Origin: Paludibacter jiangxiensis
GTDB taxonomy: Bacteria > Bacteroidota > Bacteroidia > Bacteroidales > Paludibacteraceae
Direction of reading: 5' to 3'
Assembly: GCA_945870155.1 (NCBI GenBank)
Contig: CAMBSB010000012.1
Location: forward strand, 1 to 59,657
DNA: 59,657 nucleotides
Both the position numbers and the translations under genes were made by a program. A model generated the notes under the pieces. The model worked only from the letters and a program-made list of their open reading frames with translations. It searched no databases and was not told the DNA's origin. Shown here piece by piece: positions 35,528 through 45,708 of the stretch; position 1 is the stretch's first letter; each line of letters opens with the position of its first letter.

Positions 35528-37039
35528 ATGAGTGGAGCAAAAAATTGTCCAGAAACGCCAAGGCAAAGAATGATTGGTATGATGTATTTAGTGCTTACAG
35601 CTATGTTAGCATTAAATGTGTCGAGCGAAATCCTTAATGGATTTACTATGGTGGACGATAGTCTTCATACTACCATAGAATCGGCTGAGTTGCGTAATAG
35701 TATTTTATATGAGGATTTTGAATCACTTAATAAGGAAAACCCTCAAAAGGTTGGAGAGTGGCTTACAAAAGCAAAAAAAATTCAAAAGGAATCGGACGAA
35801 ATGTTTTATTATATTCAGGAATACAAATATCAAATAATAAAACTTGCAGACAAAGAAGAAGCTGATAAAAAAGCAAGGAAAATTATCGGACGAGATAATT
35901 TAGATGCAGCAGGTGAGTTTTCACTTGTAAGAGGAAATGGAAAAATTTTGAAAGAAAAGCTGGAAAATTACAGAAATTTACTGGTACAAAACTCTGTAGG
36001 GAACGAGAGTAAACAGAGAATGTACGAATCGGTATTTACTACTTCTCCTATAAATGGCAAACCATGGATTGAGTCTGTATTTCAGATGATGCCTGTTTCT
36101 GCTGTTGTAACAATTTTATCAAAATATCAAAGCGATATACGAAGCTCTGAAGCTGAATTAGTACAATACCTTAAAAGCCAAACAGATGCATCAGATTTTA
36201 GGGTGAATAAAATACAAGCTTTAGTAGTCCCAAACTCACGCTATATTATTAAAGGCGATAAATATTCTGCACAAATTGTACTATCGGCAGTTGATTCAAC
36301 TAAGACACCACAGATATTTTTAGGTGGATCAGAATTGAGGAATGGTAAGTATGAGGTTACATGTGGTCGCGCAGGAACTTTTAATTATTCAGGTGAAATA
36401 AGGATGAAGGGTAGCGACGGAACAGTTAGACCATACAAATTTAGTAGCGAATACATTGTAGGTGAACCTTCAGCTACTATTTCTAATGAAGATTTGAATG
36501 TGGTTTACAGAGGTATAGATAATAGATTTAGTGTCTCAGTTCCGGGGGTTGCAGCTCAAAATGTATCAGTTAGGGCAAATGGCGCTAGTATTGTTAATAA
36601 AGGAGCAGGAAAGTATATTATTAATCCAACTCAGGATGGTGAGATTAAAATATCTGTTTTTGGTAAAATAAATGGGAAAGAAATGCCTATGGGGGGTGAT
36701 ATTTATAGAGTGAAGCGTCTCCCCAAACCTACTGCCTATTTAATGGATGGAAGTGGAACTCAATCAATGGGTGGTTTAATGTCGCTCGATGAACTTAGAA
36801 GCACTACTGTAATAGCCAGTTATGGAAAAGATGAATTGGTAAAAGCCAATTTCAGGGTAGTTTCGTTTACTATGATTGTTGATGGTTTGGCTCCGGCTAA
36901 TGTGAATGGCACTAGATTAGATCAAAATTTCCTAAATAGACTTACAAAAGGTAGAAACTTAATTATAAGCAACATTGTAGCAGTTGGTCCGGATGGGTAT
37001 AATCAAAGTTTAGGTGCTATTCTGATTCGTTTATCATAA
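35528..37039 (+). CDS. porM: PorM/GldM type IX secretion motor protein
   Basis: A 503-residue protein with the conserved opening ETPRQRMIGMMYLVLTAMLALNVS, whose single membrane helix (about 16-33) inserts among the PorL helices. A long periplasmic arm of Ig-like domains follows (for example IKGDKYSAQIVLSAVD, FSVSVPGVAAQNVSV). PorM reaches across the periplasm to the PorK/N ring and transmits motor energy. Length and order match the family. It lies 51 bp after porL. Confidence 0.95.
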   Translation: MSGAKNCPETPRQRMIGMMYLVLTAMLALNVSSEILNGFTMVDDSLHTTIESAELRNSILYEDFESLNKENPQKVGEWLTKAKKIQKESDEMFYYIQEYKYQIIKLADKEEADKKARKIIGRDNLDAAGEFSLVRGNGKILKEKLENYRNLLVQNSVGNESKQRMYESVFTTSPINGKPWIESVFQMMPVSAVVTILSKYQSDIRSSEAELVQYLKSQTDASDFRVNKIQALVVPNSRYIIKGDKYSAQIVLSAVDSTKTPQIFLGGSELRNGKYEVTCGRAGTFNYSGEIRMKGSDGTVRPYKFSSEYIVGEPSATISNEDLNVVYRGIDNRFSVSVPGVAAQNVSVRANGASIVNKGAGKYIINPTQDGEIKISVFGKINGKEMPMGGDIYRVKRLPKPTAYLMDGSGTQSMGGLMSLDELRSTTVIASYGKDELVKANFRVVSFTMIVDGLAPANVNGTRLDQNFLNRLTKGRNLIISNIVAVGPDGYNQSLGAILIRLS

Positions 37040-37171
37040 ACATATTCTGACAAATTGAATAAAGATTGCATTTAAAGTAGATATAAATAATTAAAATCAC
37101 TTTTGTAAAAGCATTAAATTCTAACAAAATCAGAATTTCTACATAAGAACTAAAAAAAACAATTTTTAAAT

Positions 37172-38149
37172 ATGAAAAAATATATTTTTATTTCATCAAT
37201 GTTGTTAATATCTCAAGTATTTGTCATGCTAAATGCTCAAGGACTTGATGTTGACCAAAAGGAAATGGCTATGCCTTTTTTTAATAAAGGTGGAAATGTA
37301 GCACTGAATACTGTTGAAATGAATGCATTGGCGGACACAATTTCAACCATAAATCACAGAAAAGATGATGTGGTATGGTCCAGAATAGTATACCGAGTAA
37401 TTGATATGCGTGAAAAACAAAATAATCAATTATACTTTCCAATTACTCCAAACGAGAATTACAAAAGCTTAATTAGATTGATTCTAGATGCTGCAGTAAA
37501 CGACACTCTGAAAGCTTATGATAAAAAGGCTTTTGATATGCAACCAACTTATGAAGTGAAAATTCCAAAAGAAAAATTTGCAGATTTATTTGTTATTTGC
37601 GATTGGGATTCAACAAATAGAGTTTTAAGAAAAACACCTCTTATTGTAAAAAATAAAATTACAAACAAATTAGAAATTAGTTCGTATGCTTATGCCGATT
37701 ATGTTGGCAAACAATTTAAATTTCTGGTGCAGGAAATTGTGTTTTTTAACAAACACTATTCAAGAATGTATTCTAAAGTTATTGGAATTGCACCCCTGTA
37801 TATGTTTAACGAAACAAATGTAACCAATTTAAATGTTTTAGGTGCCAGCAAATCAGGCGAACGTGTTTGGAATGCATTTCAAGCTTCTGTAATAACATGG
37901 TTTCTGTTTGATGAATTGCGTCCATATTTAGCAAAACAATATATCATTCCTAACGGAAATGAAAGTCAAAGAATGACTTATGATGAGTTTTTTGCTCAAA
38001 AATTATACTCAAGTTATTTGCTTGGTGATGGTAATATGTTTGACAGAAATTTATTGCAAACTTTTAATGATGTGCCAAGTATCAGAAAAGAACAAAAAAG
38101 AATTGAAACTGAACTAATGAACTTCGAACAAGATCTTTGGGAGTATTAA
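37172..38149 (+). CDS. porN: PorN/GldN type IX secretion ring protein
   Basis: A 325-residue periplasmic protein with a signal peptide (about 1-22, ending LNAQ) and family features such as DVVWSRIVYRVIDMREKQNNQLYFP, ICDWDSTNRV and YFPITPNENYKSL. PorN binds PorK to form the ring structures of the type IX system. It closes the porP-K-L-M-N operon and is followed by a strong terminator at 38172-38215. Confidence 0.93.
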   Translation: MKKYIFISSMLLISQVFVMLNAQGLDVDQKEMAMPFFNKGGNVALNTVEMNALADTISTINHRKDDVVWSRIVYRVIDMREKQNNQLYFPITPNENYKSLIRLILDAAVNDTLKAYDKKAFDMQPTYEVKIPKEKFADLFVICDWDSTNRVLRKTPLIVKNKITNKLEISSYAYADYVGKQFKFLVQEIVFFNKHYSRMYSKVIGIAPLYMFNETNVTNLNVLGASKSGERVWNAFQASVITWFLFDELRPYLAKQYIIPNGNESQRMTYDEFFAQKLYSSYLLGDGNMFDRNLLQTFNDVPSIRKEQKRIETELMNFEQDLWEY

Positions 38150-38171
38150 TTGCTAAATTATGACTTATTGT

Positions 38172-38215
38172 GAGCAGGATAAAATCATTTATTTGTGATT
38201 TTATCCTGTTCTTTT
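38172..38215 (+). terminator. Intrinsic terminator of the porPKLMN operon
   Basis: A 16-bp stem with one G-T pair (38172-38187 against 38196-38211) encloses an eight-base loop and is followed by a T-rich run. It lies 23 bp past porN. Confidence 0.85.
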
Positions 38216-38260
38216 ATTGCATTTTTACCTTTTGATGTATTTAAAAACAACCTAAGTATT

Positions 38261-38914
38261 ATGAGCAGTATAATTTTGGCAGACAATCAAGATATTACTA
38301 GAGTTGGTTTGGTTTATATTATCGAACATTTAAACGATAATCATAAAGTAACGGAAGTATCAAATAAAAAGGAACTTATAGTATCACTTTTAGCTGAGCC
38401 AGATTCCTTGGTGATTATTGATTATACGCTTTTTGATTTCGAAAGTGTGAACGATTTAATTATTATGCAAAATCGGTTTGAACGGGTTAACTGGATAGTT
38501 TTTTCGGATGAATTAAGCGATGATTTTTTGAGAACTTTGCTTTATAATACCCATACATTCAGTATTTTACTTAAAGAAAGCTCGACTGATGAAATTCGTA
38601 CAGCATTTAAAGAGTCATTAAAAGGGAAAAGGTATATTTGTAATTATGTAAGCAATTTATTGTTGGACAACTCCAAAAAAAGCGATGTCCAAATAACAAA
38701 ACAACTCCTTACATTAACTGAGCAGGAAATTTTAAAGGAAATGTCTTTAGGCAAAACTACCAAAGAAATTGCTGCAAAACGATTTGCCAGTGTACACACA
38801 ATAATGACACACAGAAAGAATATATTTAGGAAACTCAATGTAAACAATGTACACGAGGCAACTAAATATGCTATGCGTGCAGGAATTGTGGATATGGCTG
38901 AGTATTATATTTAA
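38261..38914 (+). CDS. NarL/LuxR-family response regulator
   Basis: A 217-residue regulator. The receiver-like domain (about 1-125) has ADNQDITR, an Asp in VIIDYTLFDF and Lys in LLKESS. The LuxR-type helix-turn-helix (about 145-217) contains LTEQEILKEMSLGKTTKEIA and VHTIMTHRKNIFRKLNVNNVHEA. I chose the ATG at 38261 (MSSIILADNQ); an in-frame start at 38195 falls inside the porN terminator. No histidine kinase is adjacent. Its position after the type IX operon does not by itself prove a link, since the terminator separates them. Confidence 0.88.
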   Translation: MSSIILADNQDITRVGLVYIIEHLNDNHKVTEVSNKKELIVSLLAEPDSLVIIDYTLFDFESVNDLIIMQNRFERVNWIVFSDELSDDFLRTLLYNTHTFSILLKESSTDEIRTAFKESLKGKRYICNYVSNLLLDNSKKSDVQITKQLLTLTEQEILKEMSLGKTTKEIAAKRFASVHTIMTHRKNIFRKLNVNNVHEATKYAMRAGIVDMAEYYI

Positions 38915-39048
38915 ATATCTAAAAGTTTTAAGATTTGAAGTTTGAAAGTTTTAGCATTGAGAGTTTTTATTATTTGATTTTTAAAAGCATTAATTTCAAG
39001 TGCTTTGATAAAATTTAATTCTCTACAATTCAAGATAAAATTAGTTTA

Positions 39049-40110
39049 ATGGAAATAGCATCATTACTATCCGGTGGAGTTGATAGTTCGGTTGTAGTGC
39101 ACATGCTCAAAGAAGCTGGCTACAATCCTACTTTGTTCTATATCAAAATTGGTATGGACGATGATGAACTGTTACATTGTACTTCGGAAGAGGACATTGA
39201 AATGTCGTCATTAATTGCACGAAAATACGGCTGTAAGCTTGAAGTGATAGATTTGCATAAAGATTATTGGGACAATGTGGTGGATTATACCATTAAAAAA
39301 GTAAAGCTCGGTCTAACGCCGAATCCCGATGTAATGTGCAATAAGCTCATAAAATTTGGCGTTTTCGAAAGCCGGGTTGGAAAAGACTTTGATAAAACTG
39401 CCACAGGACATTATGCAACTACAATTGAACAAGACAATAAAATATATTTGGGAACGGCTTTGGATCCGGTCAAAGATCAAACCGATTTTCTGGCTCAAAT
39501 TAACTATTTACAGGTTTCAAAACTTATGTTTCCGATAGGAAATTTAATGAAGAATGATGTACGCATTATAGCTGATAAAGCGGGTTTACCGAGTGCTAAA
39601 CGTCAGGATAGTCAGGGAATTTGTTTTTTGGGAAAGGTGAATTACAATGATTTTATTCGAAGATATTTGGGCGAAAAAGAAGGCCCGATTGTAGAGTTGG
39701 AAACCGGGAAAATTATTGGGAAACACAAAGGTTATTGGTTTCATACGGTGGGTCAACGCAAAGGCTTAGGCTTGTCAGGCGGCCCCTGGTATGTGATTCG
39801 AAAAAATGTAGAAGCCAATATTGTTTGGGCTTCAAAAGGAATAGAAGCCATAGCTCAATATGGGAACGAGTTTACTATGAATGATTTTCATTTTATAACT
39901 GAAAATCCTTGGACAGGGAATGATAAAGAAACAGATATTACATTTAAAATACGACATACGCCCGAGTTTACCAAAGGCAAAATTGTAAATACCAACGAAG
40001 GGTTTCACATTTTTTCGAGCGAGAAACTTCAAGGTATTGCCCCGGGGCAATTTGGTGTGGTATATGATGCGGAAGCAAAAATATGCATTGGAAGTGGTGA
40101 GATAAAATAA
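39049..40110 (+). CDS. mnmA: tRNA-specific 2-thiouridylase
   Basis: Places the 2-thio group on U34 of tRNA-Lys, -Glu and -Gln. The 353-residue protein has the PP-loop SGGVDSSV (8-15), the catalytic Cys97 in [27 protein letters not shown] with Cys192 (the persulfide-accepting partner) and [11 protein letters not shown] in the C-terminal part. Both catalytic cysteines are present. Bacteroidota often carry more than one MnmA-like protein, and I cannot tell which paralog this is. It stands alone. Confidence 0.94.
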   Translation: MEIASLLSGGVDSSVVVHMLKEAGYNPTLFYIKIGMDDDELLHCTSEEDIEMSSLIARKYGCKLEVIDLHKDYWDNVVDYTIKKVKLGLTPNPDVMCNKLIKFGVFESRVGKDFDKTATGHYATTIEQDNKIYLGTALDPVKDQTDFLAQINYLQVSKLMFPIGNLMKNDVRIIADKAGLPSAKRQDSQGICFLGKVNYNDFIRRYLGEKEGPIVELETGKIIGKHKGYWFHTVGQRKGLGLSGGPWYVIRKNVEANIVWASKGIEAIAQYGNEFTMNDFHFITENPWTGNDKETDITFKIRHTPEFTKGKIVNTNEGFHIFSSEKLQGIAPGQFGVVYDAEAKICIGSGEIK

Positions 40111-40246
40111 AAAGTTGAATAACTTTTTTGAAGTATTTTATTTTTTTTGATGATTTTTGGATTTTTGTTTTTCAGCTCATTTTGTTGGAATAAATACAAA
40201 TGTCAAATTTATAGCTATATAAAACACAAAGTATTTTCCATAAATG

Positions 40247-40277
40247 TTTGTAATTTAAATAATTATTAGTACTTTTG
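40247..40277 (+). promoter_or_regulatory. Consensus promoter of rimP-nusA-infB
   Basis: TTTG at 40247-40250, a 19-bp spacer and TACTTTTG at 40270-40277. The start near 40284 gives a leader of about 57 nt that contains the hairpin at 40301-40316. Confidence 0.75.
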
Positions 40278-40300
40278 CAACCGAATTAGAATAATGTGGA

Positions 40301-40316
40301 GGGGACAACAGTCCCC
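40301..40316 (+). promoter_or_regulatory. Leader hairpin before rimP
   Basis: A perfect GGGGAC-AACA-GTCCCC hairpin followed by the pyrimidine-rich TTCTTTGTT, sited between the promoter and the rimP ATG (25 nt before it). The shape fits an attenuator, a protein-binding site or a 5' stabilising stem. E. coli also controls its nusA operon through the leader, but homology is not claimed. Confidence 0.55.
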
Positions 40317-40340
40317 TTCTTTGTTAATTTTACTATAAGT

Positions 40341-40808
40341 ATGATTTCAAATGATATTGTATATCAGGCTATTGAGTCTTTTCTTGTTGACACGGATTAT
40401 TATTTAGTTGATGTTGAAATCACAAATAGCAATCGCATTTCAGTCGAAATTGATTCGTTTGATGGTGTTTCTATAGATTTTTGTGCAGAATTAAGTAAGC
40501 ATATTGAATCAAAATTAGATAGAGAAACAGATGATTTTGAATTAGAAGTAAGTTCGGCCGGATTGACAGAGCCTTTTAAAGTTTTAAAACAATACGAAAA
40601 AAACCTGGGGAACGAGGTGGAAGTACTTACCAAAACAGGAAAAAAAATTACAGGGATTTTAACCAATGCCGACGAAGATAAGTTTGAAATTCAGATAGAA
40701 AAAACAGAAAAACCTGAAGGTTCAAAAAGAAAAATTACAGTAACTGAAGAAATTGAGTTTAGTTACTCCGAAATTAAACACACAAAATATATCATTAGAT
40801 TCAAATAA
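40341..40808 (+). CDS. rimP: Ribosome maturation factor RimP
   Basis: Helps assemble the 30S subunit. The 155-residue protein has the family features YLVDVEITNSNRISVEID, VSIDFCAELSKHIESKLD, and FELEVSSAGLTEPFK (normally EVSSPGLDRPL). Start is the ATG at 40341 (MISNDIVYQAIESFL); the frame is open upstream through the leader hairpin but that part has no family similarity. NusA begins 3 bp after its stop, so the two are co-translated. Confidence 0.94.
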   Translation: MISNDIVYQAIESFLVDTDYYLVDVEITNSNRISVEIDSFDGVSIDFCAELSKHIESKLDRETDDFELEVSSAGLTEPFKVLKQYEKNLGNEVEVLTKTGKKITGILTNADEDKFEIQIEKTEKPEGSKRKITVTEEIEFSYSEIKHTKYIIRFK

Positions 40809-40811
40809 GCC

Positions 40812-42071
40812 ATGAGCAAGAAAGAAACTATAAATTTGATTGATACATTTTCAGAATTTAAGGAACTGAAAAGTATTGACAGAAGCACATTAATAAGCGT
40901 TATGGAAGAGTCTTTCCGTAATGTAATAACCAAATTGTTCGGAACAGACGAAAACTACGATGTTATTATCAACCCTGACAAAGGTGACTTTGAAATATAT
41001 CGGAATCGGACCGTGGTTGAAGATGATGAGTTGGAAGATGAGAATATGGAAATTTCGCTTACAGATGCTAAAAAAATTGATGAAGACTATGAGGTTGGTG
41101 AAGATGTAACCGATACAGTTGATTTTTTGAGTTTTGGACGACGTGCAATTTTGACATTACGCCAAACTTTATCATCAAAAATTCTGGAACTTCAAAAGGA
41201 CAGTGTATTTAGCAAATACAGTGAAAAAGTTGGTCAGATTGTAAGTGCAGAGCTATATCAGATTTGGAAAAAAGAAATGCTTTTGATTGATGATGAAGGA
41301 AATGAACTATATTTGCCTAAAACAGAGCAAATTCCATCTGACTTTTATCGCAAAGGCGATACCGTTCGTGCAGTAGTTGCCATGGTTGAAAACAAAAACA
41401 ACAACCCTAAAATTATTGTTTCACGTATTTCGCCGGTTTTTCTTGAAAGATTGTTTGAGCTGGAAGTTCCGGAAATTCATGAAGGACTTATCATAATTAA
41501 AAAAATTGCCCGTATGCCTGGAGAAAGAGCCAAAGTGGCTGTAGAGTCGTACGATGATCGTATTGATCCTGTAGGCGCTTGTGTGGGCGTAAAAGGCTCA
41601 CGTATTCATGGCATTGTTAGGGAGTTACGCAATGAAAACATTGACGTGATAAACTATACAAATAACCTAAGTTTATTTATTTCCAGGTCATTAAGCCCTG
41701 CTAAAATATCTTCTATCCGTATCAACGAAGCTGATAAAAAAGCTGAAGTTTATTTGAAACCCGATGAAGTTTCACAAGCCATTGGAAAAGGAGGATTGAA
41801 TATAAAATTAGCAAGTATGCTAACCGGATATACCATTGATGTTTTCCGCGATATTGATGAATCAGAAGAAACAGAAGATATCTACTTGGATGAATTTAGC
41901 GACGAAATTGATCAATGGGTAATTGATGCACTTAAAACAATTGGATGTGACACAGCCAAAAGTGTTTTGGCCATACCACGTGCCGATTTAATCCGTAGAA
42001 CAGATCTTGAAGAAGAAACTATTGATGAATTATTAGAAATTCTGAATGCAGAATTTGCTGAAGAAGAATAA
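40812..42071 (+). CDS. nusA: Transcription termination/antitermination factor NusA
   Basis: A 419-residue RNA polymerase-binding factor. Order: N-terminal polymerase-binding domain (about 1-125, with SVMEESFRNVITKLFG), S1 domain (about 130-200), KH1 (with RMPGERAKVAVES and DPVGACVGVKGSRIHGI) and KH2 (with DEVSQAIGKGGLNIKLASMLTGY). A C-terminal acidic tail of about 70 residues with a helix-hairpin-like TDLEEETIDELLEIL follows. It sits between rimP and infB, the conserved arrangement. Confidence 0.96.
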   Translation: MSKKETINLIDTFSEFKELKSIDRSTLISVMEESFRNVITKLFGTDENYDVIINPDKGDFEIYRNRTVVEDDELEDENMEISLTDAKKIDEDYEVGEDVTDTVDFLSFGRRAILTLRQTLSSKILELQKDSVFSKYSEKVGQIVSAELYQIWKKEMLLIDDEGNELYLPKTEQIPSDFYRKGDTVRAVVAMVENKNNNPKIIVSRISPVFLERLFELEVPEIHEGLIIIKKIARMPGERAKVAVESYDDRIDPVGACVGVKGSRIHGIVRELRNENIDVINYTNNLSLFISRSLSPAKISSIRINEADKKAEVYLKPDEVSQAIGKGGLNIKLASMLTGYTIDVFRDIDESEETEDIYLDEFSDEIDQWVIDALKTIGCDTAKSVLAIPRADLIRRTDLEEETIDELLEILNAEFAEEE

Positions 42072-42162
42072 TATTTTTAAAAGGTTGATTTTATTGCATA
42101 TAAAAATCAGTCTTTCCTATTTTTCTTTATTTTATTTCCTAAAAAAACTGTAATAAAAATAT

Positions 42163-45100
42163 ATGTCCATAAGATTAAGCAAAGCGTGCAAAGATTTGAA
42201 TGTCGGTATGACTACCGCCATTGAATTTTTAGCAAAAAAAGGTCATAAGTTACAAGTCGATCCAAATTTGAAATTGACTGATGATTTGCATCTTTTACTT
42301 GCAAAAGAATTTAACAAAGATATGGCTCTGAAAATGGAATCAGAGCGATTAAGCCAAGAACGCCATTTAAAAGAAAAGGCGGGTACTGTGGCTTTGGATG
42401 GTTATATCCAAACAAAACCGATTGAGAAACCGGTTGAAACCATACACCTTACAACTCCAAATGAACCTCTGCTACATATAAAATCGGTTGGACAGATAGA
42501 TTTAGATGCAATTAAAAAACCATCCGAAAGAAAACCTGAACCTAAAACAGAGCCTGAAAAAGTTGTAGAAAAGCCTCAGCATGTTGAAGAAATTATTGCT
42601 GTTGAGAAAATTCAAGTTGAAGTTAAAACTCAGGTTGAAGAAAAACAAGTACCTGAGAAAAAAGTAGAGAAAATAAAAAGTCAGGAAATTGCCCCTGTAT
42701 CCAATATTGAAATTGAAGAAAAACAGCCTGTTAAGGAGGAAAAAATAGCTGAAAAACCAATTGAGAAAATTGAAATACCGGTTGAAAAGAAAGAGAAAGT
42801 TATTGTAAATGAAACTCCTAAACAAGTTGAAGAACAACAAAAACCTTTAAATCCAAAGAAAGAGCAACCAAAGCTTGTTTTGAATAAAAACAATGACGAG
42901 AAAAATATTGAGGAAGTAAAGACAGAGGCTATTGTTGAAAAATCGATAGAAAATGAAGTTGAAACTCCTAAAGAGGAAGAGATATTCACTTTAAGTCGTC
43001 CTACTATTGATAAATCGCCGGTTGTAATTGGCTCAATAGATTTGGGCTTATTAAATCAAACAACCCGTCCGAAACCTAAAACCAAGGAACAAAAACGCAA
43101 AGAACGCGAAGAAAAAAATCGCACGGTAGTTGATGCAAAAAAACCTTATGTTCCCGGAGAAAAGAAATTAATTATACCAGGAAGTCCGGAAGGAATAGCT
43201 GCAGCAGCACTTAAAAAGAAAAAACGTGAGCGGTTTACAAATCAGAAAGTTGATATAAATCGTCCTCAACCGGGAGCAATCAATACACTTGGTGCTCCTA
43301 TCAAAGCGAATGCAGCTAACAATGCCAATAAAACTGCTGGTAAACCAACAACTGCAGGCAAAGATAAGGTTAAAAAGCCATTCAAAACTGTAGTAAACGA
43401 AGAAGAAGTACAGAAGCAAATTAAGGAAACTTTAGCTCGTTTAGCCGGTGGAAATAAAAAAGGAAAAGGAGCAAAATATCGCAGAGATAAGCGTGATAAC
43501 GTAAGTGCTCGTCAGCAAGAGAAAGCACAACGCGACCGTGACGAAGAAAGTGTAATTAAGCTGACAGAATTTGTTACTGTAAGTGAATTAGCTGTGATGA
43601 TGGATATTTCTGTTAATCAGGTAATTGCAACTTGTATGAGCATTGGTATGATGGTTTCAATTAACCAACGCCTCGATGCAGAAACCATTAATATTGTTGC
43701 CGAAGAATTTGGATTCTCAACTCAATATGTTAGTGCTGAAGTAATTGATGCAATTGGAGAAGATCAACCAGATACTGAAGCTGATTTACAATCTCGTGCA
43801 CCAATTGTAACGGTTATGGGACACGTTGACCATGGTAAAACATCATTACTCGACCATATCAGAAAAACAAATGTAATAGCAGGTGAAGCGGGTGGTATAA
43901 CTCAACACATTGGTGCATACAATGTGAAACTTGAGAATGGACAAAGAATAACATTCCTGGATACTCCCGGACATGAGGCATTTACTGCCATGCGTGCTCG
44001 TGGGGCTAAAGTTACCGATATTGCCATTATTATAGTTGCTGCCGACGATAATGTGATGCCTCAAACCATAGAAGCGATTAATCATGCTGCTGCGGCCAAT
44101 GTACCAATGATTTTTGCAATTAATAAAGTAGATAAACCGGGTGCAAATCCTGAAAAAATAAAAGAAACTTTGGCTCAAATGAATTATTTGGTCGAAGATT
44201 GGGGCGGTAAATATCAATCGCAGGACATCTCAGCCAAACAAGGTACTGGAGTAGATGAATTGCTCGAAAAAGTATTGCTCGAAGCAGAATTGCTTGAGCT
44301 TAAAGCGAACCCGAATAAACGTGCCAATGGCTCTGTAATTGAATCGCAACTTGATAAAGGACGTGGTTTTATTTCAACAGTTTTAGTACATAACGGAACA
44401 TTAAATCAAGGTGATGTGGTATTAGCCGGAACTTATTTTGGTAAAATTAAAGCCATGTTCAACGAACGAAACCAAAGAATAAGCACGGCACTTCCTGCCG
44501 AACCGGTTTTGATTCTTGGTTTGAATGGCGCACCACAAGCGGGTGATAATTTCAACGTGATGGCTACAGAGCAGGAAGCGCGCGAAATTGCCAACAAACG
44601 TGAACAATTACAACGCGAACAAAGTTTGCGTACTAAAAAGCACTTTACACTTGATGAACTTGGTCGACGCATAGCATTGGGCGATTTCAAAGAATTGAAT
44701 GTAATTGTGAAAGGTGATGTGGATGGTTCTGTAGAAGCATTATCCGACTCATTATTAAAACTTTCGACTGAAAATATACAAGTAAATGTGATACACAAAG
44801 CGGTAGGTGCAATATCTGATTCTGATATTTTATTAGCTGCGGCTTCCAACGCTATTATTTGTGGTTTCCAGGTTCGACCTACAACCTCGGCTCGTAAAAT
44901 TGCTGAAAAAGAAGAAATTGACATTCGACTTTATTCAATTATTTACGATGCAATTGAAGAGATTAGAGCGGCTATGGAAGGTATGTTATCTCCTGAAATT
45001 AAAGAAGAAATTACTGCTACTGTCGAAATTCGTGAAGTTTTCAAAATTACAAAAGTGGGTACAGTTGCAGGTTGTTTGGTACGCGAAGGAAAAATTAAAC

Positions 45101-45300
45101 GTGGCAATAAAGTGCGCATTATCCGTGATGGTATAGTTGTATTTACCGGTGAATTAGAATCACTTAAACGTTTTAAAGAAGATGTTAAAGATGTTGGAAC
45201 TAATTACGAATGCGGATTAAATATTAAGAATTATAACGACATACAAGTGGGAGATATGATAGAAAGTTTTGAAGAAACAGAAGTGAAAAAAACTTTATAG
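42163..45300 (+). CDS. infB: Translation initiation factor IF-2
   Basis: A 1045-residue initiation GTPase. The N-terminal region (about 1-60) is an IF2_N-type module, followed by a long Lys/Glu/Pro-rich disordered region (about 90-400) and a second IF2_N (about 470-525, with [13 protein letters not shown]). The G domain starts near 550 with GHVDHGKTS at about 553, then [23 protein letters not shown] and SAKQGTG. Domains II, III and IV follow ([30 protein letters not shown]). The long charged region is typical of this phylum. A strong terminator ends the operon. Confidence 0.97.
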   Translation: MSIRLSKACKDLNVGMTTAIEFLAKKGHKLQVDPNLKLTDDLHLLLAKEFNKDMALKMESERLSQERHLKEKAGTVALDGYIQTKPIEKPVETIHLTTPNEPLLHIKSVGQIDLDAIKKPSERKPEPKTEPEKVVEKPQHVEEIIAVEKIQVEVKTQVEEKQVPEKKVEKIKSQEIAPVSNIEIEEKQPVKEEKIAEKPIEKIEIPVEKKEKVIVNETPKQVEEQQKPLNPKKEQPKLVLNKNNDEKNIEEVKTEAIVEKSIENEVETPKEEEIFTLSRPTIDKSPVVIGSIDLGLLNQTTRPKPKTKEQKRKEREEKNRTVVDAKKPYVPGEKKLIIPGSPEGIAAAALKKKKRERFTNQKVDINRPQPGAINTLGAPIKANAANNANKTAGKPTTAGKDKVKKPFKTVVNEEEVQKQIKETLARLAGGNKKGKGAKYRRDKRDNVSARQQEKAQRDRDEESVIKLTEFVTVSELAVMMDISVNQVIATCMSIGMMVSINQRLDAETINIVAEEFGFSTQYVSAEVIDAIGEDQPDTEADLQSRAPIVTVMGHVDHGKTSLLDHIRKTNVIAGEAGGITQHIGAYNVKLENGQRITFLDTPGHEAFTAMRARGAKVTDIAIIIVAADDNVMPQTIEAINHAAAANVPMIFAINKVDKPGANPEKIKETLAQMNYLVEDWGGKYQSQDISAKQGTGVDELLEKVLLEAELLELKANPNKRANGSVIESQLDKGRGFISTVLVHNGTLNQGDVVLAGTYFGKIKAMFNERNQRISTALPAEPVLILGLNGAPQAGDNFNVMATEQEAREIANKREQLQREQSLRTKKHFTLDELGRRIALGDFKELNVIVKGDVDGSVEALSDSLLKLSTENIQVNVIHKAVGAISDSDILLAAASNAIICGFQVRPTTSARKIAEKEEIDIRLYSIIYDAIEEIRAAMEGMLSPEIKEEITATVEIREVFKITKVGTVAGCLVREGKIKRGNKVRIIRDGIVVFTGELESLKRFKEDVKDVGTNYECGLNIKNYNDIQVGDMIESFEETEVKKTL

Positions 45301-45326
45301 ATTTATATTTCAAACAAATTTAAAAA

Positions 45327-45361
45327 AATAGTTGGAAGCTTTGCTTTCAACTATTTTTTTT
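45327..45361 (+). terminator. Intrinsic terminator of rimP-nusA-infB
   Basis: A 14-bp stem with one G-T pair (45327-45340 against 45344-45357) and a three-base loop, followed by T. It lies 27 bp past infB. The rest of the gap (45362-45708) is A/T-rich; the only item noted is a TAATTTTG box at 45605-45612 without a -33 partner, which could serve the GH2 gene. Confidence 0.85.
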
Positions 45362-45708
45362 GCATCTAATGATTTGACGTTAAATATAAATATTGATTGA
45401 ATCAAGAATGTTTTATCAGATTCAGTTTTTTTAACCTTACTTTGATGCTTTATACAGATGTCAAAACATATCAACAATAAGTAATAACAATAATAGAGTT
45501 GAAATTGCTCGGAATGTTTTAATCACAGTAGGATTAAGATTTCGAATTGAATTATATTTTCATTTAATTGGACAATTTTTTTACTAATAATGTCAGCACT
45601 GGTTTAATTTTGTGAATTATATAAAAACCCCACAATTTCAATTATTCAATAAATGTGGCAGATTGAAATACTTTCAAATTCTAATACTATCCTTTAGATT
45701 TAATTTTT

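Noticed and set aside
42502-42989. Long open frames antisense to infB
   Set aside because: They mirror the Lys/Glu-rich codons of the IF-2 linker and give Phe/Ser-rich products with no family features.
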